64,000 bases of DNA from Grimontia hollisae CIP 101886 (GTDB lineage Bacteria; Pseudomonadota; Gammaproteobacteria; Enterobacterales; Vibrionaceae). Location: contig NZ_ADAQ01000013.1 of the NCBI RefSeq assembly GCF_000176515.1, forward strand, positions 211,361 to 275,360, written 5' to 3'. Of this stretch, positions 17,662 through 25,590 are shown in pieces. The notes under the pieces were generated by a model. That model did no database searches. It was not told where the DNA came from and was given only the letters and a program-made list of their open reading frames with translations. The stretch's first letter is position 1, and each line of letters begins with the position of its first letter. The position numbers and the translations under genes are program-made.

Positions 17662-18147
17662 ATGGAAACGCTCAGGATCCTCTGTTTCGGCAATACACTT
17701 CACAGTGACGATGGCATTGGTTCGGCCATTGCGTTGCGATTGCAAGGCGAAACTTTGCCAACAGGTGTCGAAATTTATGATGTCGGTATTTCTGGCTTGA
17801 ATGCACTGTCACTTTTCGAAGGTTGTACCGCTGTTTTGATTGTGGATGCGGCGGACATGGGATTATCGCCAGGCAGTGTCCGTTTTGTGTCTCCCAGAGA
17901 TATCAGCGTGGATGAAAACGCTGACCATATGGGTGGCGTAGGGTATTTATTGCAAGCTGTTAACGCTGTGACCAAACCTTCCCCTGATATCGTGGTGTTG
18001 GCGGTTCAGCCTGCGGTATATCAACGCTTTTCACCGCAAGTCTCGCCACACATTGATGCTTCGCTGGATAAGATTGTCACCACCATAACGGCATATGCCC
18101 GGCGCCACACATTAGTAAAGCCAGAACGCCAAAGGTACCCAACATGA
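17662..18147 (+). CDS. Second hydrogenase maturation endopeptidase (M52 family)
   Basis: The 161-aa protein has the M52 N-terminal motif (CFGNTLHSDDGIG), a second acidic site in LIVDAADMG, and the histidine in ENADHMGGVGYLL. It most likely trims the 12-residue tail of the adjacent group-2-like large subunit, since HoxW is encoded with HoxH; proteases of this family are usually specific for one large subunit. The ATG at 17662 follows the large-subunit stop by 4 bp and has a G-rich ribosome site; a TTG start five codons earlier is possible. It overlaps the kinase gene by 4 bp (ATGA). Confidence 0.88.
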   Translation: METLRILCFGNTLHSDDGIGSAIALRLQGETLPTGVEIYDVGISGLNALSLFEGCTAVLIVDAADMGLSPGSVRFVSPRDISVDENADHMGGVGYLLQAVNAVTKPSPDIVVLAVQPAVYQRFSPQVSPHIDASLDKIVTTITAYARRHTLVKPERQRYPT

Positions 18148-20336
18148 CAGTACCTTCACGAAAACCCAGACGAGGAAGTGACACCACTGAGCAGGAAAAC
18201 GCTCAGCTTCGCAAGGAGATTGATGCACTTTATGCCGCAGCAGAAGCCAGAGAACAGCAGCTATTGGCGGCAACCCATGCAATGGACGACATCCTGCTTG
18301 AGGTGGAATCCCAACGGAACGCGCTGAAGAAAAAGAACAAGCAACTGCTTGAACTCAATGCATATATCCGCAGCATCAACGATGCCATGAACAGCATATT
18401 GGTCGTGGTGGGGGTGGACGGACAAGTCTCCCAAACCAACCGTGTTTTCACGGAAGATCTACACTGGACAGAAGATGAATTACCGCAAATCCATATAGAC
18501 TCCCTGTTTCCCAAAGACATCCTTTCAGGTATTCGAGAAAAAAACGGTGCGTCGTCAGGCTCGCTTGTGGTGTCGTATATCACTCACCGGGGGCACCTGG
18601 AATGTGAAATGCCGCTGCACCGGAGCAATGGCGCGCTGACAGAAGCGGTGTACCTGGTGAAGGGAGAGCAGTTCTACAGTCACCAGGGAAAATTACAGGG
18701 GATATTGCTGACTGCAACCGATATCTCTGAACTTCGTCAACGCGAGGTCGCCCTCAGGCAAAGTGAAATTGCCTTGCAAAAAGCCAAAGCAGAGGCCGAT
18801 GCAGCAAATCAGGCTAAAGGGGACTTCCTCGCCACTATGAGCCACGAAATTCGCACGCCACTGAACGCGATTATTGGTTTTACCAAACTATGTCTGCACT
18901 CGGAACTGACACTGAAACAGCGCGACTATCTTAATAAGGTTGATGTCGCCTCCCATTCGTTATCACACCTGATCAACGATGTTCTCGATCTCTCAAAAAT
19001 TGAAGCCGGTAAACTGGAAATGGAGCGCGTACCATTTAATCTCAATCAAGTGTTGAGTAATGTCCGGCATGTAATGTGGTTTGATGTCGCCAAACGGGGC
19101 CTGACATTTTCAATGGGAGTGGAACCGTCCGTGCCGGCCAATGTAATCGGGGATCCGCTTCGTTTACAACAGGTGTTGGTCAATTTGGTGGGGAATGCGA
19201 TTAAGTTTACTGACAAAGGGGAAGTGTCAGTGACTGTCAGTAGGAAAAAATCCCGTGCCCGAAAAAGTGTCACGTTGATTTTTCGCGTATGTGACACCGG
19301 GATTGGCATGACAGACGACCAGCTCAGCCAGCTGTTCAGCAAATACCATCAGGCTGAACCTTCGACCTCCCGCCGCTTTGGTGGTACCGGGCTGGGTCTG
19401 ACTATCAGCCAGAAACTGGTGAACCTGATGAAAGGGCGCATTCATATTAACAGCGCGTTGGGTCAGGGGACTGAATGCGAGTTTTCGGCTGAATTTGGCG
19501 TGATTGATGAGTCAGCCCTGACCCATTCGGTGGTTGGAACCAGTGAGGAATTAAGCCTGTCACAGGTCAGTGAGCTGGAGGGAAAACAGGTTCTGGTGGT
19601 AGATGATAATACCATCAACCGGGAGATGATCCGCGAGCTTCTCTCTTCCCTCGGTATGGTGATCAGTCAGGTCAGCTCGGGGGAAGAGGCAATAGAAGCG
19701 GTTAAACAACAGGCGTTCTCCCTGATTTTGATGGATTTACGTATGGCAGGCATGGATGGTATCGAAGCGACAAAAGCGCTGCGGAAATTGCCTAACGGTA
19801 GCCATGTTCCGGTTATCGCGCTATCTGCCAATACTTCTGCCAGCATGGCGGAAACCTGTACTCAGGCAGGGATGAATGATTATCTTCCCAAACCTATTGA
19901 TTTTCGGCGCCTAATTCAGATCATCGCCAATCATCTCGCTGCAAGCCAGCAAGAGGGGGCTGGTTTGGTCGCAGAAGCGCCAGTCTTTCATCCGGAAACG
20001 GCATTGGTAAGGTTAGGATCAAACAAAAAGGTTTATCTCAGAATGCTTGAGAAGTTCCTCTCCGAGTGTGAACTTCGGTTAAATGAGCTGGAACGTGTCT
20101 ACCAGACACAGGATAAACCGGCACAAAAACATGTCTTCCATGAGTTAAAAGGGATCACAGCTGCTTTGGGGGCAGAAAAGCTTTGCGAGATCTGTGAGCA
20201 ACTTGAGTGGGCGTGCAGGGACAAAAAAGCCCTCGATAGCCGCACCTATCAGCACCTATTGGATGAGTTCAACCAACTTATTAATGTGCTGGAAAGCTAC
20301 ATGTCACAGGAACAAAATCAAGGGAACGGCCAATGA
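18144..20336 (+). CDS. Hybrid histidine kinase (PAS-HisKA-HATPase-REC-Hpt)
   Basis: The 730-aa protein is soluble, with no membrane segment. Order: an N-terminal coiled coil (about 12-85), a PAS-like domain (about 85-200), HisKA with SHEIRTPLN (H234), HATPase_c (N351 in VGNAIKFTDKG; GTGLGL), a receiver with D531 (LMDLRMAGMDG), and an Hpt domain with H666 (FHELKGITAALG). This is a complete His-Asp-His phosphorelay in one chain. It is coupled to the hydrogenase protease gene before it and to the REC-kinase gene after it (4-bp overlaps). In Cupriavidus, the regulatory hydrogenase HoxBC signals through a soluble PAS kinase HoxJ to HoxA; this protein may play that role, but the added REC and Hpt domains differ from HoxJ as I know it. 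Confidence 0.88.
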   Translation: MTVPSRKPRRGSDTTEQENAQLRKEIDALYAAAEAREQQLLAATHAMDDILLEVESQRNALKKKNKQLLELNAYIRSINDAMNSILVVVGVDGQVSQTNRVFTEDLHWTEDELPQIHIDSLFPKDILSGIREKNGASSGSLVVSYITHRGHLECEMPLHRSNGALTEAVYLVKGEQFYSHQGKLQGILLTATDISELRQREVALRQSEIALQKAKAEADAANQAKGDFLATMSHEIRTPLNAIIGFTKLCLHSELTLKQRDYLNKVDVASHSLSHLINDVLDLSKIEAGKLEMERVPFNLNQVLSNVRHVMWFDVAKRGLTFSMGVEPSVPANVIGDPLRLQQVLVNLVGNAIKFTDKGEVSVTVSRKKSRARKSVTLIFRVCDTGIGMTDDQLSQLFSKYHQAEPSTSRRFGGTGLGLTISQKLVNLMKGRIHINSALGQGTECEFSAEFGVIDESALTHSVVGTSEELSLSQVSELEGKQVLVVDDNTINREMIRELLSSLGMVISQVSSGEEAIEAVKQQAFSLILMDLRMAGMDGIEATKALRKLPNGSHVPVIALSANTSASMAETCTQAGMNDYLPKPIDFRRLIQIIANHLAASQQEGAGLVAEAPVFHPETALVRLGSNKKVYLRMLEKFLSECELRLNELERVYQTQDKPAQKHVFHELKGITAALGAEKLCEICEQLEWACRDKKALDSRTYQHLLDEFNQLINVLESYMSQEQNQGNGQ

Positions 20337-21574
20337 CATCATTGCGGAATACTGATGATAAAGCGCCCGTCATTGCTGTGGTGGATGATTCGGTCACGTT
20401 ATGTGAAATGCTTTGCGAGCTGCTAAATGATGAAGGCTATCAAACGCAGGCATATTTTTCCGGTGCAGAAGCACTTGAAGGGATCAAAGCAAACGTACCA
20501 GATTTAGTGTTGCTTGATATTGATATGCCTGACATAGATGGATTTGAGGTTTGTGCCCGGCTTAAAGAAAATCAATCTCTGGTAGATATACCAGTGCTTT
20601 TTATCAGTAGTTACAATAAGTTGGATGACAAGCTTAAAGCGTTTGATTATGGCGCTCTGGATTATGTTACCAAGCCCATTCACTTTGCTGAAGTCAAAGC
20701 CCGGATCAAAACACATCTTTCTCTGCGTCATTACCAGCAAGCATTGGAGGCACGAAACGACGAGCTGGCAGAAACCTTAAACCAGTTAAAAGCCGCTCAA
20801 CAACAGCTGGTTCAGGCCGACAAACTGGCGTCTCTTGGACAGTTAACCGCAGGGGTAGCCCATGAAATTAACAACCCCATCAGTTTCATTGTCGGTAATG
20901 GGCATTCCCTGATAAAGCGTGCGGAAAGACTCAGGCAATATCTGGAGATGGTTCACGCAGACCCACAACCGGAAATTGCCACGCTTCGGGAAACGCTGCG
21001 CATTGACGATATTACCCAGGATTTGGAGCCCATGGTCAGCGATATACTGGAAGCAGCAGGGCGTGTGAGCGGTATTGTTGAAGACTTGAACCATTCTTGC
21101 GTTTTACAGGCAGAAAAGTCGGAGGTGGTATTAAATGATGTGGTGGCACTTGCGACTAAATGGGTTTCTGCAAACAAAGCATTAGAGCAAGTGATTCAAT
21201 TGACGCCGAGCCAAAACATTGTGGTTATCGGGCACAAAGGCCAGTTAGTTCAGGTTGTTGTAAACCTGCTTAACAACGCATTTGATGCGTGTAAACACCA
21301 CAAATATCCAAAGATCACAGTTGAATCCGGCATTGACGCGCCCAAAGCCTGGTTAAGTATCACTGACAACGGAAAAGGAATTAACGCTGCTGATATTGGT
21401 AAGATATTCGACCCATTTTTTACCACCAAAGATGTCGGCAAGGGTACTGGACTCGGTCTTGCTATCAGCTATCGGTTAGTGATGGAGCACCATGGCGACT
21501 TGTTGGCAGAAAATATGCCACAAGGTGGCGCGCGGTTTACGCTTAAGCTTCCACTTGGAATCGGGTCAAGATGA
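20333..21574 (+). CDS. Receiver-histidine kinase protein (REC-coiled coil-HisKA-HATPase)
   Basis: The 413-aa soluble protein has an N-terminal receiver (VVDDSVTLCEML; D62 in LLDIDMPDIDG; TKPI), a coiled-coil linker (about 130-165), HisKA (GVAHEINNP, H177) and HATPase_c (NLLNNAFDACKHH, DNGKGI, GTGLGLAI). The kinase core resembles the NtrB/HupT/HoxJ subgroup. It has no DNA-binding or other output domain. Its receiver could accept phosphate from the Hpt domain of the preceding hybrid kinase, and its kinase could act on the HoxA-type regulator; this is inferred from context only. It is the last gene of the operon, ending about 250 bp before dif. Confidence 0.87.
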   Translation: MTSLRNTDDKAPVIAVVDDSVTLCEMLCELLNDEGYQTQAYFSGAEALEGIKANVPDLVLLDIDMPDIDGFEVCARLKENQSLVDIPVLFISSYNKLDDKLKAFDYGALDYVTKPIHFAEVKARIKTHLSLRHYQQALEARNDELAETLNQLKAAQQQLVQADKLASLGQLTAGVAHEINNPISFIVGNGHSLIKRAERLRQYLEMVHADPQPEIATLRETLRIDDITQDLEPMVSDILEAAGRVSGIVEDLNHSCVLQAEKSEVVLNDVVALATKWVSANKALEQVIQLTPSQNIVVIGHKGQLVQVVVNLLNNAFDACKHHKYPKITVESGIDAPKAWLSITDNGKGINAADIGKIFDPFFTTKDVGKGTGLGLAISYRLVMEHHGDLLAENMPQGGARFTLKLPLGIGSR

Positions 21575-21630
21575 TGACAAAGATAAATCCCGTTAGAAGC
21601 GGCCGGCAACCACTCAAGCTTGCTTCTTAT

Positions 21631-21711
21631 TAGATAATTCACCAACGCTAGAAGAACTCAGTTGGAACAATATGATCCAACTGAGTCTCTTAGAGAATTG
21701 GTAATTATCTA
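21631..21711. repeat. Long imperfect palindrome
   Basis: The core is a perfect 11-bp inverted repeat (ACTCAGTTGGA at 21656-21666, complement at 21676-21686) with a 9-base loop. The outer arms also pair imperfectly, from TAGATAATT at 21631-21639 to AATTATCTA at 21703-21711, giving a hairpin of about 80 nt. There is no T tract. It overlaps the next palindrome, so the two hairpins exclude each other. Confidence 0.7.
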
Positions 21712-21734
21712 TTTTATGGTAAATAGATAATTAC
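21701..21734. repeat. Perfect 14-bp inverted repeat
   Basis: GTAATTATCTATTT at 21701-21714 is perfectly complementary to 21721-21734, with the 6-base loop TATGGT. It is AT-rich and lies 90 bp from dif. It could be a bidirectional terminator or a protein-binding site. Confidence 0.75.
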
Positions 21735-21824
21735 GTTCAATACGACGAAGTCTATGAAGAAAGCGGGTTGTGGGTTAGTAACAAGCCTACGGGGTCAGAT
21801 ATTTATTGCGTAGCGCATGATGCT

Positions 21825-21852
21825 ATTTAACATAATATACATAATGCGCAGT
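21825..21852 (-). other. dif: dif chromosome dimer resolution site (XerCD)
   Basis: On the + strand the site reads as an 11-bp XerD-type arm (ATTTAACATAA), a 6-bp centre (TATACA) and an 11-bp XerC-type arm (TAATGCGCAGT). On the - strand it matches the 28-bp E. coli dif as I remember it at 25 positions, including the whole XerD arm. XerC and XerD recombine here, with FtsK, to resolve chromosome dimers. Only one copy was seen, so there is no sign of an integrated dif-using phage in the window. Confidence 0.92.
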
Positions 21853-21901
21853 TTGATTGTGGCCCCAAAGCAATAAGCTCAAAATGTGAACCCACAATTA
21901 T

Positions 21902-22306
21902 TTAAGGTTTTTTCACCACCAGTTCAGTGTATCCAGTGTCTGCATCAGGTTTTCTGCTGAATGTGTATCCATCAAAGCGCAACAAGCAGACTTCTGCCGT
22001 GTGACTGACAATACAGCCTTCCATCATATGCCCTCCGAGTATCTGCCCTTTATTGTCGGCAACAGAAAGGTGCAGGTGCACATGTTCAGGGGTTAATGTT
22101 CCAGTGACAGAGATAATTTCAAATGCTTCGGATTTTTGCAGTGTGGACGTTCCATCCGCAAGGCGGATTGTCAGGCTAGATAGACACCCTACCAGCGATA
22201 CAACGCAACCGGCCTGAATATGATGTTCTTTAACGGCATGCATGATGGATTGTTTGAGGTCTGCTCCTCGGGAAAGGCGAAAAACAATAGGTTCAATAGT
22301 AGGCAT
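21902..22306 (-). CDS. PPC/DUF296 domain protein
   Basis: The 134-aa protein is a single PPC (plants and prokaryotes conserved, DUF296) domain: FRLSRGADLKQSIMHAVKEHHIQAGCVVSLVGCLSSLTIRLAD is the N-terminal part, and the block around LTPEHVHLHLSVADNKGQ with GGHMMEGCIV carries the conserved histidines of the bacterial trimeric form. In plants the domain accompanies AT-hooks; the bacterial single-domain form is of unknown function. It is the first gene right of dif and points toward it. The neighbouring DUF3634 and matP genes are on the same strand, with a 20-bp gap to DUF3634. Confidence 0.82.
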   Translation of the reverse strand: MPTIEPIVFRLSRGADLKQSIMHAVKEHHIQAGCVVSLVGCLSSLTIRLADGTSTLQKSEAFEIISVTGTLTPEHVHLHLSVADNKGQILGGHMMEGCIVSHTAEVCLLRFDGYTFSRKPDADTGYTELVVKKP

Positions 22307-22326
22307 GGTGGCTGCTGGAATAATGG

Positions 22327-22617
22327 TTACTTAAACGATTTATAAGGGAAAACATTTCGAATACGTTGCTGCACTTTGTGGTCAATCCCCTTCGACAGCA
22401 CAAGTTTGGCGGGTGTAAAGCGGTTACGGTAAACCTTGATAGTGCCATTGACGGGCGTACGCTTGTTGATTTCCTCGCAGTCGTGAAGGAAACCGTGTGG
22501 GATCTTGCCTTTCTTTTTCAAAAGCCGTCCATCCTTGAACTTGATCAGGAGAATAGGACGGTCAATAAATAGATAAGCAAATAAGGCAATAAAGCTGCCC
22601 GCGAGAAAATATTCCAT
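22327..22617 (-). CDS. DUF3634 family protein
   Basis: The 96-aa protein has one N-terminal hydrophobic helix (about 4-20) followed by a basic cytoplasmic domain (KFKDGRLLKKKGKIPHGFLHDCEEI...). I recognise it as the small DUF3634 family that accompanies matP in Vibrionaceae; function is unknown. It lies 9 bp downstream of matP and is probably co-transcribed with it. Confidence 0.75.
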   Translation of the reverse strand: MEYFLAGSFIALFAYLFIDRPILLIKFKDGRLLKKKGKIPHGFLHDCEEINKRTPVNGTIKVYRNRFTPAKLVLSKGIDHKVQQRIRNVFPYKSFK

Positions 22618-22626
22618 TGACTCACC

Positions 22627-23076
22627 TCACATGTCTAGCAGGCTGCTGAGATCTTTCTTCAACGCATCCACTTTCTTGTTGGCGTTTTGGGAGCGGTTTG
22701 CCTCGCTAATCAGGTATTCAATGGTGTCTGACAAGGTGGCGTCCAGCTCTTGCGCTTTCAACGACAATTTCTCCCACACCCTGAAATCCAGATCGATTGA
22801 TTTCTTCCGGGTATGTTCTTGCTCGGCATTGAAATGGCGTTTACGTTTGGCACGGATCGCCTGTTTCAATTTGTTATCGAGCTCAGAGGACATATGTTCG
22901 CTGATCCAGTCAATCACTTTGGTTGGCTCATGTTCGAGCGCCATCAGCGACTTCACGGCTGCATCAACCTCACTGGTGTCAACGTAACGGGTAACGTTAA
23001 CCCCCTCTTTGTATTTCTTGACCAGATAACTCCATTTCCATCCAGCCTCGAGGTTTTCAAGTTGTTGATATTTCAT
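22627..23076 (-). CDS. matP: Macrodomain Ter protein MatP
   Basis: MatP binds the 13-bp matS sites and organises the Ter macrodomain, linking it to the divisome through ZapB. The 149-aa protein is full length compared with E. coli (150 aa): MKYQQLENLEAGWKWSYLVKKYKEG is the diagnostic N-terminus, the middle has the ribbon-helix-helix (KKSIDLDFRVWEKLSLKAQEL), and the C-terminus is a coiled coil. Six perfect matS sites lie in this window, three on each side of dif. The gene is divergent from lonB. Confidence 0.96.
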   Translation of the reverse strand: MKYQQLENLEAGWKWSYLVKKYKEGVNVTRYVDTSEVDAAVKSLMALEHEPTKVIDWISEHMSSELDNKLKQAIRAKRKRHFNAEQEHTRKKSIDLDFRVWEKLSLKAQELDATLSDTIEYLISEANRSQNANKKVDALKKDLSSLLDM

Positions 23077-23308
23077 AATTCGAATTTTTATCGTTGAGAG
23101 CGAAAGTAAGGTTGAAATACAGTTACAGCGTAACAGTGGATTACTTTTTGGTCAAATATTGTGCGCTATCCTTTTAATCTTTTCCGCCTCTGTCATCCCA
23201 CCCTTGTTTTTGTAATGCTGGCAAGCCGTTATCTTTGCTACTTTGAGCGTGCGTATTCATTTATACTCTCAGTCATTAATACACCGACAAAAGTTGATAC
23301 TAAAACGC

Positions 23309-24985
23309 ATGCAAGAAGTTTCCTGGCAGTCCGTCGTACCGCAGTTTTCCCACGTTAAGCAGCACATTCTTCAATATCCCGCAGTAACTGCGGCGTTTCC
23401 TTGTGCACTTCAATCAAGATTGGAAAGCAGTATTGCCCGTCTTGTGCACGAGAACCATTTCCCACGCCTGCTACTTGTCACAGCGCCAGATGTTTATGAC
23501 TACCTGAAATTGCTTGCAAATATGGCGAAAAATGCCCTGCAAAATCCAGAAAATCCGGTTGTGATTGCGGAAAATATTGATGAAGTTCAATTGTTTGGCG
23601 CAGTATATCCGAACCCTTCTGATGTTACAACGTCACGAACTGTTACTGGCTTGATCCATGAGGCGAATAACGGTGTGCTTCTCATCTCTCTTGGCTGCAT
23701 CCTTTCACAGCCAAGTATCTGGGCTCGGCTGAAGTCCCTGCTCTCCACCAACAAATTACATTGGAAAAATGCAAAGCCAGACGTCTATTGCGACCTTCCA
23801 CCTGCGTCGGATATTTCTGTGCGTGTGATTGTGGTTGGCGATCGCGCCTTGATGTCTGATTTTGAAGCCGGTGAACCAGAGCTTTATAGTCTGGCAAGCT
23901 ATACCGAGTTTGAACAGGATATGTACCTGACTGAGGAAAACATCGGTACTTACCTATCAGTGCTTAAAGGGTATCAAGAGTCTTTTGGTGTCAAACCACT
24001 GGAGCCGGAAGCTGTTTTACGTGTCATGCAGGCTGGCGCACGTTATACCGAAGATCAAGATCGACTACCTCTTTGCCCGCTATGGGCACAAACACTTCTT
24101 CGGGAAGCGGATTACCAAAGCCAGAGTGACACCATCACCGCTGACCATGTTGAGCAGGCAATTGAAGCGAAATACTTCCGTGAATCTTACCTGCCACTCC
24201 GTGCTGTGGATGACATCCACAAAGGTCAGGTATTTATTGATACCCGTGGTGAACATATTGGTCAGGTTAATGGCCTGACGGTGATTGAAATGCCTGGCCA
24301 CCCGATGGCTTATGGTGAGCCTGCTCGTATCTCTTGTGTGGTCCACTTCGGCGATGGTGACATTGCTGACGTTGAACGCAAAGCAGAGCTTGGCGGTAAT
24401 ATCCACGCCAAGGGAATGATGATCATGCAGGCATTTATCAGTGCCGCGCTGGATTTAGATGAACCCTTACCTTATTCAGCCTCCATCGTGTTTGAACAAT
24501 CTTATTGTGAAGTAGACGGTGACAGCGCCTCGCTTGCTGAACTGTGCGCTTTTGTCAGCGCCCTATCCCAAACACCTATCAACCAGAGCATTGCGATCAC
24601 CGGTGCAGTGGATCAGTTTGGCCGTGTACAAGCGGTTGGCGGCATCAATGAGAAAATAGAAGGCTTTTATCATATCTGTGAGCACCGTGGTCTCACAGGC
24701 TCCCAAGGCGTGATCTTGCCCAAAACAAACCTTAACGCACTTTGCCTGAGCAAAGACGTGACTGAGGCGATTAAAGCCGGCAATTTCCATATTTGGGCAG
24801 TAGAACATGTTGAAGACGCTTTCCCACTGATCACTGGTTTGCCGTTTAGCGGTGATGAAAAACAACAGGATGAAACTGAAACGCTTCTTGGCAAAATCGC
24901 CCACCGAATCGATGTTTTCCACCATGGTGAGCAGCGTCACACATCCTTAATTAATAAGCTGAAACACTGGTTAAACCACCACTGA
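23309..24985 (+). CDS. lonB: Lon-like ATP-dependent protease LonB (YcbZ)
   Basis: This is a Lon-family serine protease paralogue. The 558-aa protein has a degenerate N-terminal ATPase-like region and a C-terminal Lon proteolytic domain with the catalytic serine in EVDGDSASLAEL and lysine in NEKIEGF, plus the very conserved GGNIHAKGMMIMQAF. I chose ATG 23309 because MQEVSWQSVVP aligns with the E. coli YcbZ N-terminus; the frame is open to 23243, and neither start has a strong ribosome site. It is divergent from matP and 63 bp upstream of fabA, as in other gammaproteobacteria. Confidence 0.92.
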   Translation: MQEVSWQSVVPQFSHVKQHILQYPAVTAAFPCALQSRLESSIARLVHENHFPRLLLVTAPDVYDYLKLLANMAKNALQNPENPVVIAENIDEVQLFGAVYPNPSDVTTSRTVTGLIHEANNGVLLISLGCILSQPSIWARLKSLLSTNKLHWKNAKPDVYCDLPPASDISVRVIVVGDRALMSDFEAGEPELYSLASYTEFEQDMYLTEENIGTYLSVLKGYQESFGVKPLEPEAVLRVMQAGARYTEDQDRLPLCPLWAQTLLREADYQSQSDTITADHVEQAIEAKYFRESYLPLRAVDDIHKGQVFIDTRGEHIGQVNGLTVIEMPGHPMAYGEPARISCVVHFGDGDIADVERKAELGGNIHAKGMMIMQAFISAALDLDEPLPYSASIVFEQSYCEVDGDSASLAELCAFVSALSQTPINQSIAITGAVDQFGRVQAVGGINEKIEGFYHICEHRGLTGSQGVILPKTNLNALCLSKDVTEAIKAGNFHIWAVEHVEDAFPLITGLPFSGDEKQQDETETLLGKIAHRIDVFHHGEQRHTSLINKLKHWLNHH

Positions 24986-24994
24986 TCCGAGTTG

Positions 24995-25018
24995 TTTAGC
25001 TTACACGTGTACGCTAAA
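24995..25018. promoter_or_regulatory. FabR-type operator upstream of fabA
   Basis: A 24-bp near-perfect palindrome, TTTAGC, T, TACACGTGTA, C, GCTAAA, with one mismatched pair, lies between the lonB stop and fabA. Its core ACACGTGT flanked by AGC/GCT resembles the FabR operators of E. coli fabA and fabB as I remember them (AGCG-TACA-N2-TGT-CGCT type). It is placed 31 bp before the fabA start, so FabR-type repression of unsaturated fatty acid synthesis is likely. Confidence 0.62.
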
Positions 25019-25048
25019 GTGCTCCTAACTTTTTGCAGGAGCAATTAA

Positions 25049-25567
25049 ATGCTAATGAAACGCCACTCTTATGACAGAGATGACCTCCTAGCCTCTAGCC
25101 AGGGAGAGCTTTTCGGCCCAGGTCGTCCACAACTTCCAGCGCCAAACATGCTGATGATGGATCGCATCTCAAACATCACGGATGAAGGTGGTGATTTTGG
25201 CAAAGGGTTTATTATTGCAGAATTAGATATTACCCCAGACCTATGGTTTTTTGACTGCCACTTCCCCGGTGACCCAGTAATGCCTGGTTGCCTTGGCCTT
25301 GATGCAATGTGGCAGTTAGTCGGTTTCTTCCTTGGATGGTCTGGTGGTAAAGGAAAAGGTCGTGCACTGGGTGTCGGCGAAGTGAAATTTACTGGCCAAA
25401 TTCTGCCTACCGCCAAGAAGGTAACCTATGAGATCCAGATGAAACGTGTCATTAACCGTAAACTGGTTATGGGCCTCGCTGATGGCCGTGTACTGGTTGA
25501 TGGCCGGGAAATATACGTTGCGAAAGATTTGAAAGTAGGCCTTTTCCAAGACACGTCTTCTTTCTAA
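25049..25567 (+). CDS. fabA: 3-hydroxydecanoyl-ACP dehydratase/isomerase FabA
   Basis: FabA dehydrates 3-hydroxyacyl-ACP and isomerises trans-2- to cis-3-decenoyl-ACP, the branch point to unsaturated fatty acids. The 172-aa protein matches E. coli FabA in length and almost end to end: [24 protein letters not shown], the active-site His in [11 protein letters not shown] and Asp in [11 protein letters not shown], and the closing [14 protein letters not shown] strong AGGAG site precedes the ATG. It is followed by a clear terminator and preceded by a FabR-like operator. Confidence 0.98.
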   Translation: MLMKRHSYDRDDLLASSQGELFGPGRPQLPAPNMLMMDRISNITDEGGDFGKGFIIAELDITPDLWFFDCHFPGDPVMPGCLGLDAMWQLVGFFLGWSGGKGKGRALGVGEVKFTGQILPTAKKVTYEIQMKRVINRKLVMGLADGRVLVDGREIYVAKDLKVGLFQDTSSF

Positions 25568-25590
25568 TCACTAACGGCACGCCAAATCCT

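Larger units (their letters stand above)
21575..21901. other. Non-coding terminus strip with palindromes and dif
   Basis: These 327 bp lie between convergent genes. They hold two long palindromes (21631-21711 and 21701-21734) and the dif site (21825-21852). I see no gene. No canonical T-tract terminator was found for either flanking gene, so the palindromes may serve that purpose in both directions. Confidence 0.7.

Noticed and set aside
21631-21734. Integron attC site or CRISPR-like repeat
   Set aside because: The palindromes lack the RYYYAAC and GTTRRRY ends of attC, there is no integrase or cassette, and there is no spaced repeat series.
23624-23636. Additional matS-like sites at 23624, 24126 and 46398
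   Set aside because: Each has one mismatch to the consensus. They may bind weakly, but sites at this level are much more frequent by chance, so they were not listed as features.
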